In this document: positions 37,779 to 49,502 of the stretch, piece after piece
Numbering within the stretch: position 1 is the first letter of the stretch
How the letters are laid out: each line of letters begins with the position of its first letter
Assembly: GCA_039881145.1 (NCBI GenBank)
Contig: JAYKKI010000052.1
Coordinates: 8,065,501-8,129,500, forward strand
From: Druceiella hillmani
Taxonomy: Eukaryota > Arthropoda > Insecta > Lepidoptera > Hepialidae
Length of the DNA stretch: 64,000 nt
Direction of reading: 5' to 3'
Translations under genes and position numbers: made by a program
The notes under the pieces: model-generated
The model's database searches: none
The model's input: the letters and a program-made list of their open reading frames with translations, nothing else
Told to the model about the DNA's origin: nothing

Positions 37779-38736
37779 ACTTAGCAAAATCTCATTGTAT
37801 TTGAGATATTCACGATATGTTAAATTTTTTCCTTCCATCAAGTTTTTTTTTCCTAAAATTGTTTCAATGAATGTTTTCTCTGTTATTTTTTTTCTTCTTT
37901 GTTCCACGAAAACAATGATAACAATTTTTCTTCTAATCCAATGAAACATGAATCTTAACTTTAATACTATTTTGTTTTTTCAAACATTCCCACACCTTAT
38001 GAATTTGGACGCCCTAGATAATTGGTGCCACCAATATGTATAGAAAGAGTGCAAAAAAGTTTAGTTAATCCGTAGTAATACTCGAGAAAAGTTTACTAAT
38101 ACATAAAAATTGCATATTTTTCTGATAATGACAGTAGATAATGGAGCAAAAATAATAAACATGGAGAAATTCAAAATTCAGCAAAACGAATGATTTTGAA
38201 ACTCAGTGTTGAATTTAGGTGGATACATTTACGTGAAGTATTTAAAAATGAAAATTTATAACGAAAATGAAAGGAATTTTATTACGAGAAAAAAAAAAGT
38301 ATGCTAAATATGATGTATAGACGAAAAAATAGAGTGGGAAAATGAGTGTACATGAAAGAAGTAAGTGGGAAAAACAACGTGGACGATACAGAAAGCATGT
38401 GTATATGGAATTGGCAAAAAGAGAATGAATAGTATTGAAAGAGGCCATAAAAGTGGAAAATATCTACGAGGATTGGTGAAACGTATAGTAGTGTGCCATA
38501 TCAAATTCGCTGTATGTCTTGCCCGAAAAGAAGGTAGTGTTCAGGTATTGATTAATACATGAAATAGTTTGAAACTTACAATAAGCCAATGGAAATAAAA
38601 CAATGTTTCTAATTTTTAGATGTCGTAAAAGTTATTTCTATGAACTAACCTAATCTAACTTAACTAACTTTAATCATAAATGATGCCCATTCAAAATACA
38701 ATAAATAATGTTGAGTCAGATCGTTATGCGAATATA

Positions 38737-38740
<4 letters not shown>

Positions 38741-38793
<53 letters not shown>
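38741..38793. repeat. (TA)n microsatellite
   Basis: About 26 TA units. Confidence 0.95.
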
Positions 38794-40026
38794 CAGCGTA
38801 ATTCTTTTCATAATTTTAACAATCTTTCAATATAATTAAACAATTGTATCTGCTTTTTTTAAATAATTCAAAGCCTAAAAGAGATTCAAATTCGAAACAT
38901 TTTTCAAAATATCTCAGATTGATTATTGACTTTTATAAATGACTATGCTAGGCATATCGATCATTATTATTATGTTTTTAGCCGAAATACTCGTAATGAT
39001 AACTGTACCAACCTAGCATCTAATTAAGTACCATGGCAAGGTTATTTCAAAAACTTATGGTTTACTTATTTTTAAGTACTCAAGCCAATTCCTACAAGCT
39101 ATCACTTTAAGATAATAAGAACAATAAATAAAAATGTTCAACATTCATTAATTGACATCGTCGAAAGTAGGTTATTACTATCTTTTTTGACAAATTAAAA
39201 GACCGAAAAGAAAAATTATCTAATATATAAATTATCTAATGGTAAATAAATTTTTGGGCATCAAATATATGGAAAGATTTTCATTTCGAATACGACATTA
39301 ATGTATTATTTTTGTATTTTTAATTCTGAAATCACCGAATTCGAGGGCATAAGAAGTTATTGTGCAGTCAATTATAATAAATAAAAATATTTAGTGACTT
39401 AAAAATGTTATAAATCTGAACTTGCGTGTAGTTCTGAAGCTTCCCGAGACTCAAATTGTACACGTTCGGTAAACACTTCACAAAGAAAACAATCTATAAC
39501 AATACGAAAGTTACTCCAATAAATAAATTGAAGTGATCCACTACACGGTCGAACACGGCAAAATTTTAAACTCGCTACCTAGAATGTCCATGGTCTCAGC
39601 TCTTCTTTGTCGCAGTCAGCCTTATCGGATACCTCCGATACAAAAATATTTATTTGCCCTTAGGCAAGTACAGGGTATGTAAAGATATATATACGGTACA
39701 CATTCCGGGTATTATCGTTTTATACGCCATTACTCTCGATACGTGGGTACTTATGAATGAACATAATTGCAATACGAGTTTGAATACACCAATTTATTTT
39801 TAAAAAAAAACAATAATATCCTTTGATATCTCCGGTTAAATCAGACAGGCCAGATAGTTTCTCGGCCTATACCATAATAAATTTCTCCACGTAGATATCT
39901 TCATAGACTTATTGCAAATCTATAAAACTTCTTGAGGTCATACATTATATAACACTAAAATATTCATCCAAATTTTTTAATATGATTTAATGCTTCCCCA
40001 GCTTTGGTTTTTCATCCGTACACATA

Positions 40027-40048
40027 CATGTGTGTGTGTATGCGCATG

Positions 40049-40088
<40 letters not shown>

Positions 40089-40090
40089 TG
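40027..40090. repeat. GT-rich then (TA)n microsatellite
   Basis: A short GTGTGTGTATGCGCATG lead followed by two TA runs; the Tyr/Ile-rich frame across it is an artefact. Confidence 0.9.
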
Positions 40091-40344
40091 TTACTGACCC
40101 TTGGTTTTATACAACATATTCACATAAAACATATTAACATACATACAACGGAAAAACAGTCTTCATTTAAAATGTTCTTTGGTTACCGCAGTAAAATTGT
40201 GAGATCACTCAAACGTCAATTCAACACAAATTCTGTTTTAGTAATAAAATATTAATAACGTTGGTTAAAAAAATTTATGTATAAAACTTCATGGCAATAA
40301 ATTACATTTATTTCCACGTTACGGCAATGCCTAATTTTAATTTC

Positions 40345-40665
40345 TCCGTAGTCAGATATGAACCTTAATTTAGACGGATCATTTAAAATTAATTAAAATG
40401 CGCGACACAATGCGCCCATATGTCATCTCTTAATTGGTGCTAGGCGGAGTGATTTGCAGGCGTCGCTCCGAATCCTGCGGCATTTTAAACGTGACATAGG
40501 CGGTGATAAAATGTGAAACAATGCCGGAGGAAGACATGACTCGCCCTCGTCAGTCGACGGTCCCCAAGGACTAGGCGGTGATACGAACGAAGCGATTCAT
40601 AGCGCTTACACGCCAACACTCGTGTCGCTAGTGACAGATGGCTGCAAGGCGGCAGAGATGGGGAA
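40345..40665 (+). repeat. Interspersed repeat family R, copy 2
   Basis: Plus-strand match to the complement of 12,689-13,045, from GTCAGATATGAACCTTAA (40,350) through GGCGTCGCTCCGAATCC, GGAGGAAGACATGACTCGCC, GACGGTCCCCAAGGACT and GAAGCGATTC to CGCTTACACGCCAACACTCG (40,605-40,623), followed by GTGACAGATGGCTGC. The coding-like frame of copy 1 is broken here, for example by TGA in the AAAATGTGAAAC segment. Confidence 0.75.
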
Positions 40666-40890
40666 AACCAAGACAGAATTTATGACATTTAAACACTTTC
40701 TTTTATTAATTTCAAAGAAACTAGGAAAACTCAATTCATTCGATCTCGTCAATGTTCAAGCTACGATCTTGTAAAAAAAATAATGCATTATATTGTCGTC
40801 TTTGTTATTTTTTTTGTGCAAAATTTAGTACTATTAACTGTAATGTTATTATTACGGTAATATTATGTTGTGAAGTTAAATGTAGTACAC

Positions 40891-41096
40891 CTCTGAACAT
40901 TAAGGGAAATAGTTATATTCATATATTCACAACCAATACCAATCTGTTACCTCTGCAGATATCTACTCTATAGGAATTGACCTCTAAAATGGGTCTCTGA
41001 ACATTAATAGAAATGGTTAGATTCATATATTCCCAACCATTACCAATCTATTACCTCTGCAGTAACCTATTCTGTAGGAATTAACCTTTAAATATG
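40891..41096. repeat. Two-unit tandem duplication, 104 bp
   Basis: CTCTGAACATTAA starts both units (40,891 and 40,995). Each continues with ATTCATATATTC, AACCAATACCAATCTGTTAC (second unit: AACCATTACCAATCTATTAC), CCTCTGCAG and a TAGGAATTGACC-type end. Confidence 0.9.
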
Positions 41097-41796
41097 TTAT
41101 AATGAGGAAGTTTTTTCCTCAGTACCAAGAGGTTTTTAAGAATATATGCAGTAATCATTCTGGAAATAACAAATTATCATAATTATTATAGTTTTAAGGT
41201 TATTTTTATTTTAAAATCGTAATTTACAGCTTGTCCATAAATAATGAATCATAATTTTTCAATTTTGGATGGAAAGGGTTGCATCGTGTCGAAAATCGGA
41301 ATTTCTTCTTTAGTAAAATGCTCACGGTTTTCAAGATATTTGGATTTTCTAAAAACAAATACCCATGGGTTATTGTCTCGGATGCAATAACCATGAACAA
41401 ATTTTACTAGAGTTTTTCTTGTAGATTATTTCTAAATGTTCAAATTGCCTTGTAAATTATTTTTAATTTATGTTAGAATTTGTGATGTTGAATTACACTT
41501 CTTTTTAAATTTAAAACGCCTCTATTATTTCTTTGATTATGAGTTCTGATAATATTAAGAAATATGATCATCTTGTTTAGTATAAAATGAGCAGATGTTT
41601 AGCTTTTTTCATTTTAAAAATTGTTGCTGTTGAAGTTGCAAAGAAGCTTATATAACGAAATTAAAATTTAATATAAAGTAAATTCTGATCACAACTCTGG
41701 GATTTATAATTAAAATATTGAAAACTGAAGAAAGGAATAAGTAGAGCAAGGAAAAACAATTTAAATTACCATTAATTTAAGACACGAATAAGGTGT
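41097..41796. other. Anonymous AT-rich stretch
   Basis: Nothing recognised between the 104-bp duplication and the mariner-like fossil. Confidence 0.5.
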
Positions 41797-41799
41797 TTG

Positions 41800-42100
41800 A
41801 AATTTCGTTTATCGACTCTATTGCAAACTTTAACCATCCAATGAAATATCGTTTTACAGACTTGTGAATATTAAGTTATTGATTTCTTTAATTTTATTGT
41901 GAATATCTTCATATGAATGGGAAAAGTAATATTAACCAGGCGTCTGTAAACTGTTTATTTTGTACGATTCCAATAAAAAATTCACCAAAATCAAATTTGA
42001 CCGCCGCAATGATAACAGAATGTGACCCAAGTGGCCGATCCACCTTCCTAAGAATTTTGTTTGTAAATACCCTTCTACATAAGCCGTTAATGTGTAATAA
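41800..42100 (-). pseudogene. Tc1/mariner-type transposase fragment, degenerate
   Basis: On the minus strand the pieces fall in the order expected for the C-terminal half of an insect mariner-like transposase. HINGLCRRVFTNKILRKVDR (42,094-42,035) resembles the PHYGL.VR.YLN..FP.RWI region. RRSNLILVNFLLESYK (42,005-41,960) resembles the RSPDLTPLDFFLWGYLK signature, with the catalytic-site aspartates lost. YEDIHNKIKEIN (41,914-41,879) and WLKFAIESINE (about 41,840-41,808) follow the helix and CIE..G tail. The pieces need at least one frame change and cross stops. A plus-strand frame at 41,913-42,128 is a shadow of this. Confidence 0.6.
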
Positions 42101-42125
42101 GTTCCGAGATCGTCTTATAGCGAAA

Positions 42126-42779
42126 TAGACTTTCTAAGCATCAGTGATACGTCTTCGAATATAATTTGAAAATAATTTCGTAAGAATTCCAAATAATTTT
42201 GTACACAAAAAATATGCGGCAACTTGAAGGGACCATTTATTCTTTATGTACAAAATTAAGATGAAAAATTCACTTGGAATAAGGATAAATAAATTTATTT
42301 TGAATTGGTGATTATATCTTTACTCTCTCATCAAGTGTTTTCAAACTCCCACTTAGGGTAGATTGTTTGGTTTAGTCAACTTTTCACGTGATAATTTGTC
42401 CAAACAAATGATTTTATTGAAATATTATAAATTTTTTACCATCTTTCACAGCATCACTCAGCACAAGGTCAATCCTTTATTCTTCTTTTTATTAATTGTC
42501 ACATTTATTTATTTATTTTTATATTTTATTCTTATTTTAATCTCACTTATATTTATTAATGAGTAATGAGGAGAAAAATAAAATTCGAGCACACTAATGA
42601 AAGAAATATGATATGGTTTATTAAAGAAATCTTTATAATAGAAGTCCATGAGCTATTTAATAATAACGTGTCTCTATAAACAAAAAAATGGAAAACATGT
42701 TTTCTCATTTATGAAAATTAATGAAATATTAAAATTTTACAGGCAAACGAAGGAACGTACGTAGCATATGGTCAATGGA
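42126..42779. other. Anonymous AT-rich stretch
   Basis: No further transposase signal upstream of the mariner fragment and no other feature. The hydrophobic plus-strand frame at 42,363-42,566 reflects T-rich sequence. Confidence 0.5.
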
Positions 42780-42789
42780 ATTATCCTCC

Positions 42790-43065
42790 TTCTGGACCCT
42801 GCGGCAATCGGATAAAAAATTATTAGATTAAAGCCATTTATGTCGTCATCATTGTGCGATGGATTGATTACAAGGCATACGGCCTTTAGCGGCTCGGCGT
42901 ACCGCGAAGATCCGGGTTCGATTCCTGGCGGCTCTTCAAGTGCAGCTGGAATGGTGTTTTGGTTGGTTGTAAACCATTTCTTTCGCAGCCATAAGTATGC
43001 CATATAGAGATGATACAACTCTATGCATTAAAGTATATAAACAAATTAATAAATAAATGGTTTTT
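42790..43065 (+). mobile_element. tRNA-derived SINE
   Basis: A clear Pol III B box, GGTTCGATTCC, lies at 42,914-42,924 within the tRNA-like arm CCGGGTTCGATTCCTGG. A GC-rich head (GGCCTTTAGCGGCTCGGCG) precedes it, and an AT-rich tail with AAATTAATAAATAAATGG closes it near 43,063. The A box is less clear. The minus-strand frame with IEPGSSR is the usual false frame across such a B box. A single copy in the window; target duplications were not resolved. Confidence 0.7.
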
Positions 43066-43189
43066 TTATTAAAGTGGATACATTTCAACGAATTGTGTTG
43101 GTCAACATATAATATATTAATTACATACGACCATTACTTATAATTATATTTTAACTAAAATTGAAATCGTAATTTATACACAAATTATT

Positions 43190-43487
43190 ATTGAATATAT
43201 TTGGCGTTAATTTTGTAGAAATTCATTATCCACAATTAAATGAAACTACGTGTTATAGTATTATTTCTACTTTCTTTAAGTTCTTTACCACGACCTAGGT
43301 TTCGTTGTATCACAACATCTTTAGGTGGGCTATTAGCAAAAATCTTTTTTTGCTAATAGCCCACCTGAAGATGTTCTTTGCTAATAGCCCACCTGAAGAT
43401 TTTATAATAGAAAGAAACCTAGGTCGTGATAAAATACTTAGAGAAAGTAGAAATAATACTACATCACGTAGTTTCATTTAATTGTGG
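43190..43487 (+). mobile_element. Long-hairpin element, copy h6 (subfamily A)
   Basis: Leader TTGAATATATTTGGCGTTAA, left arm from CACAATTAAATG to TAGCAAAAATC, right arm to GTTTCATTTAATTGTG. A piece of the tip (CTAATAGCCCACCTGAAGAT) occurs twice in a row, at about 43,354 and 43,380. Flanks are ACACAAATTATT (43,178-43,189) and ACACAGATTATT (43,488-43,499), a 12-base direct repeat with one difference. Confidence 0.9.
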
Positions 43488-43499
43488 ACACAGATTATT

Positions 43500-44158
43500 T
43501 TTAAATCCAATTAAACAAAAAATAAATTTATTCCTCATTTCAAATTTATAATTTTCAAGTATGAGGCAAACTATGTAATTACCAAAATTTAATATTTTAT
43601 ATAAAGATATACTGAATCAAAGCTTGATCACTTGCAACTAAAGTAATGCTATTACCCTTCTGTATTTAAAAATAGCTCTCAATAATGTTTCATATTATAT
43701 TTTTGTAAACTTATTACAAGTAACTTTTATTTGTACTTAAATATCCAACAAAATAATTCAATTATTTTTCGCCATTTTTGCTTTATGGAATACATTTAAA
43801 AAAAAATCATTAACCTATTTATACGTTCTTTCGCCTTCAATTTATAGGGGGAATTTATTTAGAAACTTTTGGTATTAATTTCGTGTTAGCATATTTCAAG
43901 CAAGCTTACTCAAGCATTCAATCCACGTCTACCAAATATATATTGAAATCGTATGATTCTTGCAATATTCTTTTTTATTCGATGGCATGCTATTAGTGAT
44001 ATATTTTGGGCCACAGTATGTTCAGTGCATTCAACAGATCACAGCAGCTCATTCTCAAGTTTTCTCCACTAGAACGAAAAAATAAATCAACCATCGAAAT
44101 ATTTATATTAAAATAGGACGTTTATTGGTATTATATATATATATATATACATATATAT

Positions 44159-44228
<70 letters not shown>

Positions 44229-45720
44229 CTTCAGAAGAAACTAATTAAAAAATACTAAAAGTCCGAATGTTAACATTCATTCTGTGTTGTCCTTTTACAG
44301 TATATATCCAGGTAATCAGACAATGACTACAAATTAAAATAGCAATCGCCATCGATATGTTCATAAGTAGTAAACGGAATTTTTACGATCAAGGATATAA
44401 ATAAACATGCGGACAATTCATCATAAAGTTAGTTACCTGACTCAATATCCGAAGTAAATAGGAAAGAAAATGACATTGATTATGAAATGGTGTTGCCAAA
44501 AAAATATTTTACCCAATAAATATGATGATTAGATAATATATCAAAATTAACCTCTTTTAGGGCATCATTTATAAACCATTAATATTTTCTCGAACTTATT
44601 TAATACAAAAATATATTTGCGCAAATTATTAATATTTTTTATTTCTTAAAATCTTCCTAATAATCTCAATGTACATAATAATTTTTATTTCTCGAGTCAA
44701 CATCGCAAAGAAATCGCCAAAATTCTAATCTTTGAGGTTTTAAATAATTATATGTACTGAACTACCGCTTTAGAGATTCAAAAGAATTTGATTTTTTCTA
44801 AAAATAGGTACAAGATGCCAAACTAGGAAAGGCCAGTACGTATAATAAAATAAGCACAGTGCAATTTTGCAAAATTAGTTCTAATTTTAGTAGAGTATTA
44901 GTAGAAATAGTTTTACGTTAAATTTTTCGGAATTCGTATGTAACTCAGAAGGAAGAAACGAAAACCTTTTAAGATCACTGACGTATCCCTTTATCACAAT
45001 CTGTTTTCATGAAATTGTTTGATTTGGCATGGTGATAAACTATATTGGCTCATATATGCCATAAAGGTTAATACCCAAAAAAAATTATGAAAATAAACTT
45101 TTTAGGTTGGGCCTCTAAAGTAAAATTGATAGACTTATAAAAACTAATTGAAATACATTAATTTCCAACAATCGTTATTTTATCAAAAATATGCTAGTTT
45201 CTCGACAAAATATTAAAAATTTATAAAATAAAGAGAATTTAAAAAATGGTAGCATAAATATTAATATTCAAGATGGTAGATAACATTTCTGGAAAACGTT
45301 TGACGTACATTTCTTAAAAATAATATTTTAATGGGCAAAAAACGTATCTAACGAAAATATTTCGGTTAAATAATAACGAGTTGTTTAGAAACATTTCAAA
45401 ATTCGGTACACTAATAACAAATTATTCTACCAAATTCAAAATGGCATAATCACTAATTCTTGAATTTGCAAGTAATTAATAGAGATCAAAGGGTTTTAAG
45501 GATTTTTAGTGTCAAAAATATAATGCATATAATTGAGAGATATTGACCTTTGTACAATTTTAGATCTATTTACAATTTTACTCCTTTCAACGTGAAATAC
45601 AATAAATCATTTCTACAGTATAAGTACAGATGTTACCACATAACGTAAAAAGTAGGCACACACAGTGTTGATGACAAAGTAATCTCAAAAACACTACGGA
45701 AATATTATTGCAACAATTTG
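43500..45720. other. Anonymous AT-rich stretch
   Basis: No gene recognised. Contains the TA/CA tract at 44,135-44,226. Confidence 0.5.
44135..44226. repeat. (TA)n microsatellite with CA interruptions
   Basis: Three TA runs separated by TACATA-type interruptions. Confidence 0.95.
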
Positions 45721-45724
45721 CATG

Positions 45725-45870
45725 CAGCCTACATAAAATCTACCTCGCGTGCCACCGCAAAATTATCAGAGGCCCAATTCCGATCGGGGTGTATTTATAG
45801 CCACCAGATATCTACTGACGAGGATCGATAAATGCACTCGCAATGCGAGAGAAATTGGTTGAAAAGTTAT
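45725..45870 (-). promoter_or_regulatory. TATA-type conserved block, copy B
   Basis: On the minus strand: TCTCGCATTGCG, then GGTGGCTATAAATACACC with TATAAATA at 45,799-45,792, then GCGGTGGCACGCGAGG with GGCACGCGA at 45,753-45,745, 46 bases from the TATA start, and CTGCATGCA. The layout matches copy A at 55,525 on the opposite strand. No downstream reading frame or exon is evident. It is either a core promoter of a repeated transcript or the end of an old transposon. Confidence 0.5.
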
Positions 45871-46439
45871 TACGTTTTATGACAGGTATTTTTAAATAAT
45901 TTAGGTGTCTACGTCGTCTGCGAGGCATTTTGTTTTATGCTTGTAAATAATAATTCATGTGCATGATTTAATACTCCGTATATATTATTTTTATTTTTAC
46001 AGCCAGAAGAAAGAAATACATTAAAATATATGTTTGGGGCAACAAGAGATTATCGAAATATTTACTGAAGCACGATTATAGATAAATAAATTAGCGAATG
46101 TCAACTAAGTTCAACTAACCTAACCTAGATGTTACAATATTTGTCTCTTTAAATCAAAATTATACAACGTGATATTTTATAACCGAATTTGTTATAAAAA
46201 ATTTTTTCCATAAAAATGACTTTAATTATAATAATATTAGGTTGACTTAGCGACTTCGACATGTTGGCTTACTAAGTCATTTTATTTTATATTTGTAATT
46301 AATGAAATCTATCTTCCCCTACACAAGCATCATCTTTCTTCGGCTATAAAGATATTACTCTCAGCTGTTCCTTCAAGCACAAATTTAGCATATCTAAAGC
46401 GCATGTTTCTTGGCTTTGACTTATTTATCCGAAATATTA
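45871..46439. other. Anonymous stretch
   Basis: AT-rich, with CAACTAACCTAACCTAG at about 46,114. Some of 46,250-46,440 may be the eroded C-terminal end of the neighbouring hAT fragment, but I cannot align it. Confidence 0.4.
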
Positions 46440-47041
46440 AAAAGAAAAGATTCGTCTCAGAGCTCAAAACCACGTGTCAACTCTTTTCCACACTATAACC
46501 AGCGCACCTTTACGTGCACTTGTGTATGAATGCTTCCCGTGTCTTTGCCAATCATACGAAAAATGTGTGAATTTAAAAGCCTAGCTTTTATAAAACTCTC
46601 CACTTGTAATTTTGTCTAAAACAGTTTTTTAATTTAGTCATAATATTTTTAGCGGTAAATCTTTCTTATGAATACAGCAATGATGCCAGATGATTAATGA
46701 GTTCATTGCTTTGAGACGACTCTAAAGTTCTCTCTGCTTACCTATTGCGTATACACACAGGCACAATCTGTGCCACACAATTATCCCACTTAATATTATG
46801 AGTCGACAAAAAGTTCTTTAAAACTTGAAATAGCTTTATCTGAAATTATTTTTATGGTGATGTTGACAGAACAAAAAATCTCTGATGCCGTTGTCAAACT
46901 CGTTACGGGCAAATGCAAAAAATCCGCATCACCACTAATGTCAGTGATTTTATCTAATTTTAAAATATAACATTGGCTTGCTTTTATGATCTCAAGCAAC
47001 GAAAATACAAAGTTCTTTGATATTTTCTCACGTGTCATCAA
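46440..47041 (-). pseudogene. hAT-superfamily transposase fragment, degenerate
   Basis: The minus strand reads like the middle of a ZBED-type hAT transposase. KASQCYILKLDKITDISGDA (within 47,041-46,796) matches the IKAS..F.LQLDESTDVSG..A segment. NIKWDNCVAQI (46,797-46,765) matches the LKWENC.GVCTDGA region. HHCCIHKKDLP (46,687-46,655) matches the HCIIHR..L segment. IGKDTGSIHTQVHVKVRWL, a stop, then CGKELTRGFEL (46,553-46,460) matches the VRWLSRGKVL.R.FELRDE signature. Frame changes and several stops separate these blocks, so it is long dead. The BED finger end and the dimerisation tail are not visible. Confidence 0.85.
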
Positions 47042-47520
47042 TTCTTTTTTATCAATTATTTATTATATTAGATAAAGATATTATTTACGCTTTTGTAGCA
47101 TTTATATGTCAAGTTGTGTTTTACTCTATATTACATGGTTGCATGAATAAATTTGAAAGATGTTTTCTGATCCATTTTCAGAAAAAATCTCCAAACTGAC
47201 TCAAGTCTATATTTTGTTTGTCCTATACATTAATCTAAGGTTTTCAGCTTTCCCCTCTTGTCGGAAAAACATAACGCAATGTTTTAGATAAATGTAATTT
47301 GTGTTAAGATCTAGCTTACATAATTTCTATTAAGAAGATTATAATTTTTTTATAATCTAGATATTGGCACTTTCACATACAGCCCTTTTGTAGATATTTT
47401 TTTTATTATTAGCTTTTAACCGCTACTTCACTTACGTGGATTATTTAATTTTCATAACGGTTAGTGATTTCTGATTAACAATATGGTCATAAATCATTGC
47501 CTCGTTTTAATTTCTAAACT
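47042..47520. other. Anonymous stretch upstream of the hAT fragment
   Basis: AT-rich; no continuation of the transposase N-terminus could be read here. Confidence 0.45.
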
Positions 47521-47535
47521 TATTAGCCTCATATT

Positions 47536-47837
47536 GTTGTAATATATTTGGCGTTAATTTTGTAGAAATTCATTATTCACAATTAAATGAAACTACGTGA
47601 TGTAGTATTATGTCTACTTTCTTTAATTTCTTTACCATGACCCAGGTTTCGTTGTATTACAACATCTTCAGGTGGGATATTAGCAAAGATATTAACAGAT
47701 TGGAACAGAAAAAATATTAACAAAGATCTTTGCTAATATCCCACCTGAAGATGTTGTAATACAACAAAACCTAGGTCGTGGTAAAGAAATTAATGAAAGT
47801 AGAAATAATACTACATCAGTAGTTTCATTTAATTGTG
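47536..47837 (+). mobile_element. Long-hairpin element, copy h7 (subfamily B)
   Basis: Leader AATATATTTGGCGTTAATTT, left arm from CACAATTAAATG to GATATTAGCAAAGAT, a ~45-base loop, then the right arm to CATTTAATTGTG. Subfamily B bases are present in both arms. Flanks are TATTAGCCTCATATT (47,521-47,535) and TATTAGCGTGATGTT (47,838-47,852), a 15-base direct repeat with three differences. Confidence 0.9.
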
Positions 47838-47852
47838 TATTAGCGTGATGTT

Positions 47853-49500
47853 AAAACATATTAGTATCATTCCAGGCTTTTAATAAATACACTAACGAGA
47901 ATTGTGTCTAAATTTATTTAGCAGTTATCATGTTGTTTGTGAAAACGAAAATTCTAAAAACGCTCAATACTTGATTTTACTTCCAGGACTAAAACCTGAA
48001 TAAAATTCATTAAGATTTTTAAACAGCTTTTGAGTATTGAGTGCACAAATAAACAAATTGAACTTTAAGGACGATTAGTTTTATATTCGTACTTTATACA
48101 TTATGCCTGAATAATTTTTTTCATATGTCGTAAAAATTAATTCGTTAGATATTTTTCAATTTATAAATAAATGAATATTTTGTTTTGTAGAAGTTCAAAC
48201 CAATATACACACACCAATGAACAACTGTTGTATTCAACTAACATAGTAGCATGTTGCTATAAGTGTACTTCAGCATTAATCAACCGCCTTCGGCAATGGT
48301 TATCGACTATTTTAGAATTTACAGTTGTGTCACGCTATTATAAAATTATGCTCATTTCATTTACTATTTATATGAATGCAAATTTCAACATATTTTATAA
48401 AGTGTATTAAATTCTAAACTTATAAGTTTTATTACTTGAGTTTACTTTTTTTTCAGTTTCATAAAGCACTTGTCAAAAGATGGAAATTAAAGTATAATTG
48501 TTTTGAAATAAGTTATCTAAACGTATCCCTTTTTAGCAATTTTGGTGAGGAATGATTGCATATAAGCGATTTTTATGAAATAAATGCACGAAACGAATAA
48601 AAATTAACCTCATTGAATTATAAATGAAAGTTTGATCCTTTTTTCATATCCAAATTATTATGTTACACATTCCCATCGTTTGGAGTAAACTTGGATAAAA
48701 TGAAGGTTTTTCCCCAAAAACGTAAACAAGCCTTTAATGCAAGATCTTTTATTCATTCATTAAGCTTCTACTTTCCAATATATTCTTAACTCTTTTCCAC
48801 ACAAGCAACATCGTAACACTTGAAAAAAAGGTAAAGTCCCGTTGAATAGTGTGTTTTAATTTTGCCCTGTTATCGGCTGTCCAAGTTTAATCATGAAATC
48901 AATCAGATTTTAATTTAGTTCTAAAGATCTGGATATTGAAAAATATAACATTTTATTTTTTCGAACTTTTAAGAAAGAAAATATTGTTTGGAAAAAAATA
49001 ACGTAGTTAACACCCCTGATAAGCAATGCAAAATATGTCTTAAAGATATTTATGCCATAAAATTAAATTCTTTCAAGCAAAATATTAATTTTGTTTGCAC
49101 AACTATATAACAGTTTCCACAAGAACAAGTCATGACGGTATAATAGTTAAAACATATTTCTTAATTTGACTGTAAAAATTATTAGCCACAAGTTTGGCTA
49201 AGAGAAGTTCAAAGAAGCTAAAGCGGAAAATTGAATGCTGACGGGCCCAACATGAATAAACTAAGATCGAACCTCATACATTTTACATGCAACGTAAAGA
49301 ATACTGAAAGGAGTAATAACCTTGCATGCTACCACTTAGTTACCGAAAACCTGTACAGACTATCGGCTCGCAATCTATAACAATGGGCCATAAAATGGAA
49401 ATGCCCAGAAATGCACTCTCAGTGTTACTAATCATGCGATATTGAAATAAAATTATTAAGGAGTTAATAAGTTTGCATCGTTGTACAATATAAAAATACA
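47853..49500. other. Anonymous AT-rich stretch
   Basis: No gene recognised. At 49,380-49,402 the word AACAATGGGCCATAAAATGG also occurs at 59,209 (AACAATGGGCTATAAAATGG), where it lies about 200 bases before the TATA-type block C. It may mark another eroded block whose continuation was disturbed by hairpin h8. Confidence 0.45.
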
Positions 49501-49502
49501 CA

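Larger units (their letters stand above)
37779..40344. other. Anonymous AT-rich stretch with two TA tracts
   Basis: No gene recognised. Degenerate CTAA-type words (ACTAACCTAATCTAACTTAAC) occur at 38,643-38,665, as often seen in insect DNA. Frames at 38,242-38,562 overlap on both strands and have no domain features. 39,540-39,760 is somewhat GC-richer. Confidence 0.5.

Noticed and set aside
38643..38670. Telomere array
   Set aside because: There are only a few degenerate CTAA-type words, common inside insect chromosomes; there is no long tandem run.
42900..42940. A functional tRNA gene
   Set aside because: The B box is good, but no full cloverleaf or clear A box fits; the longer GC head and A-rich tail fit a SINE.
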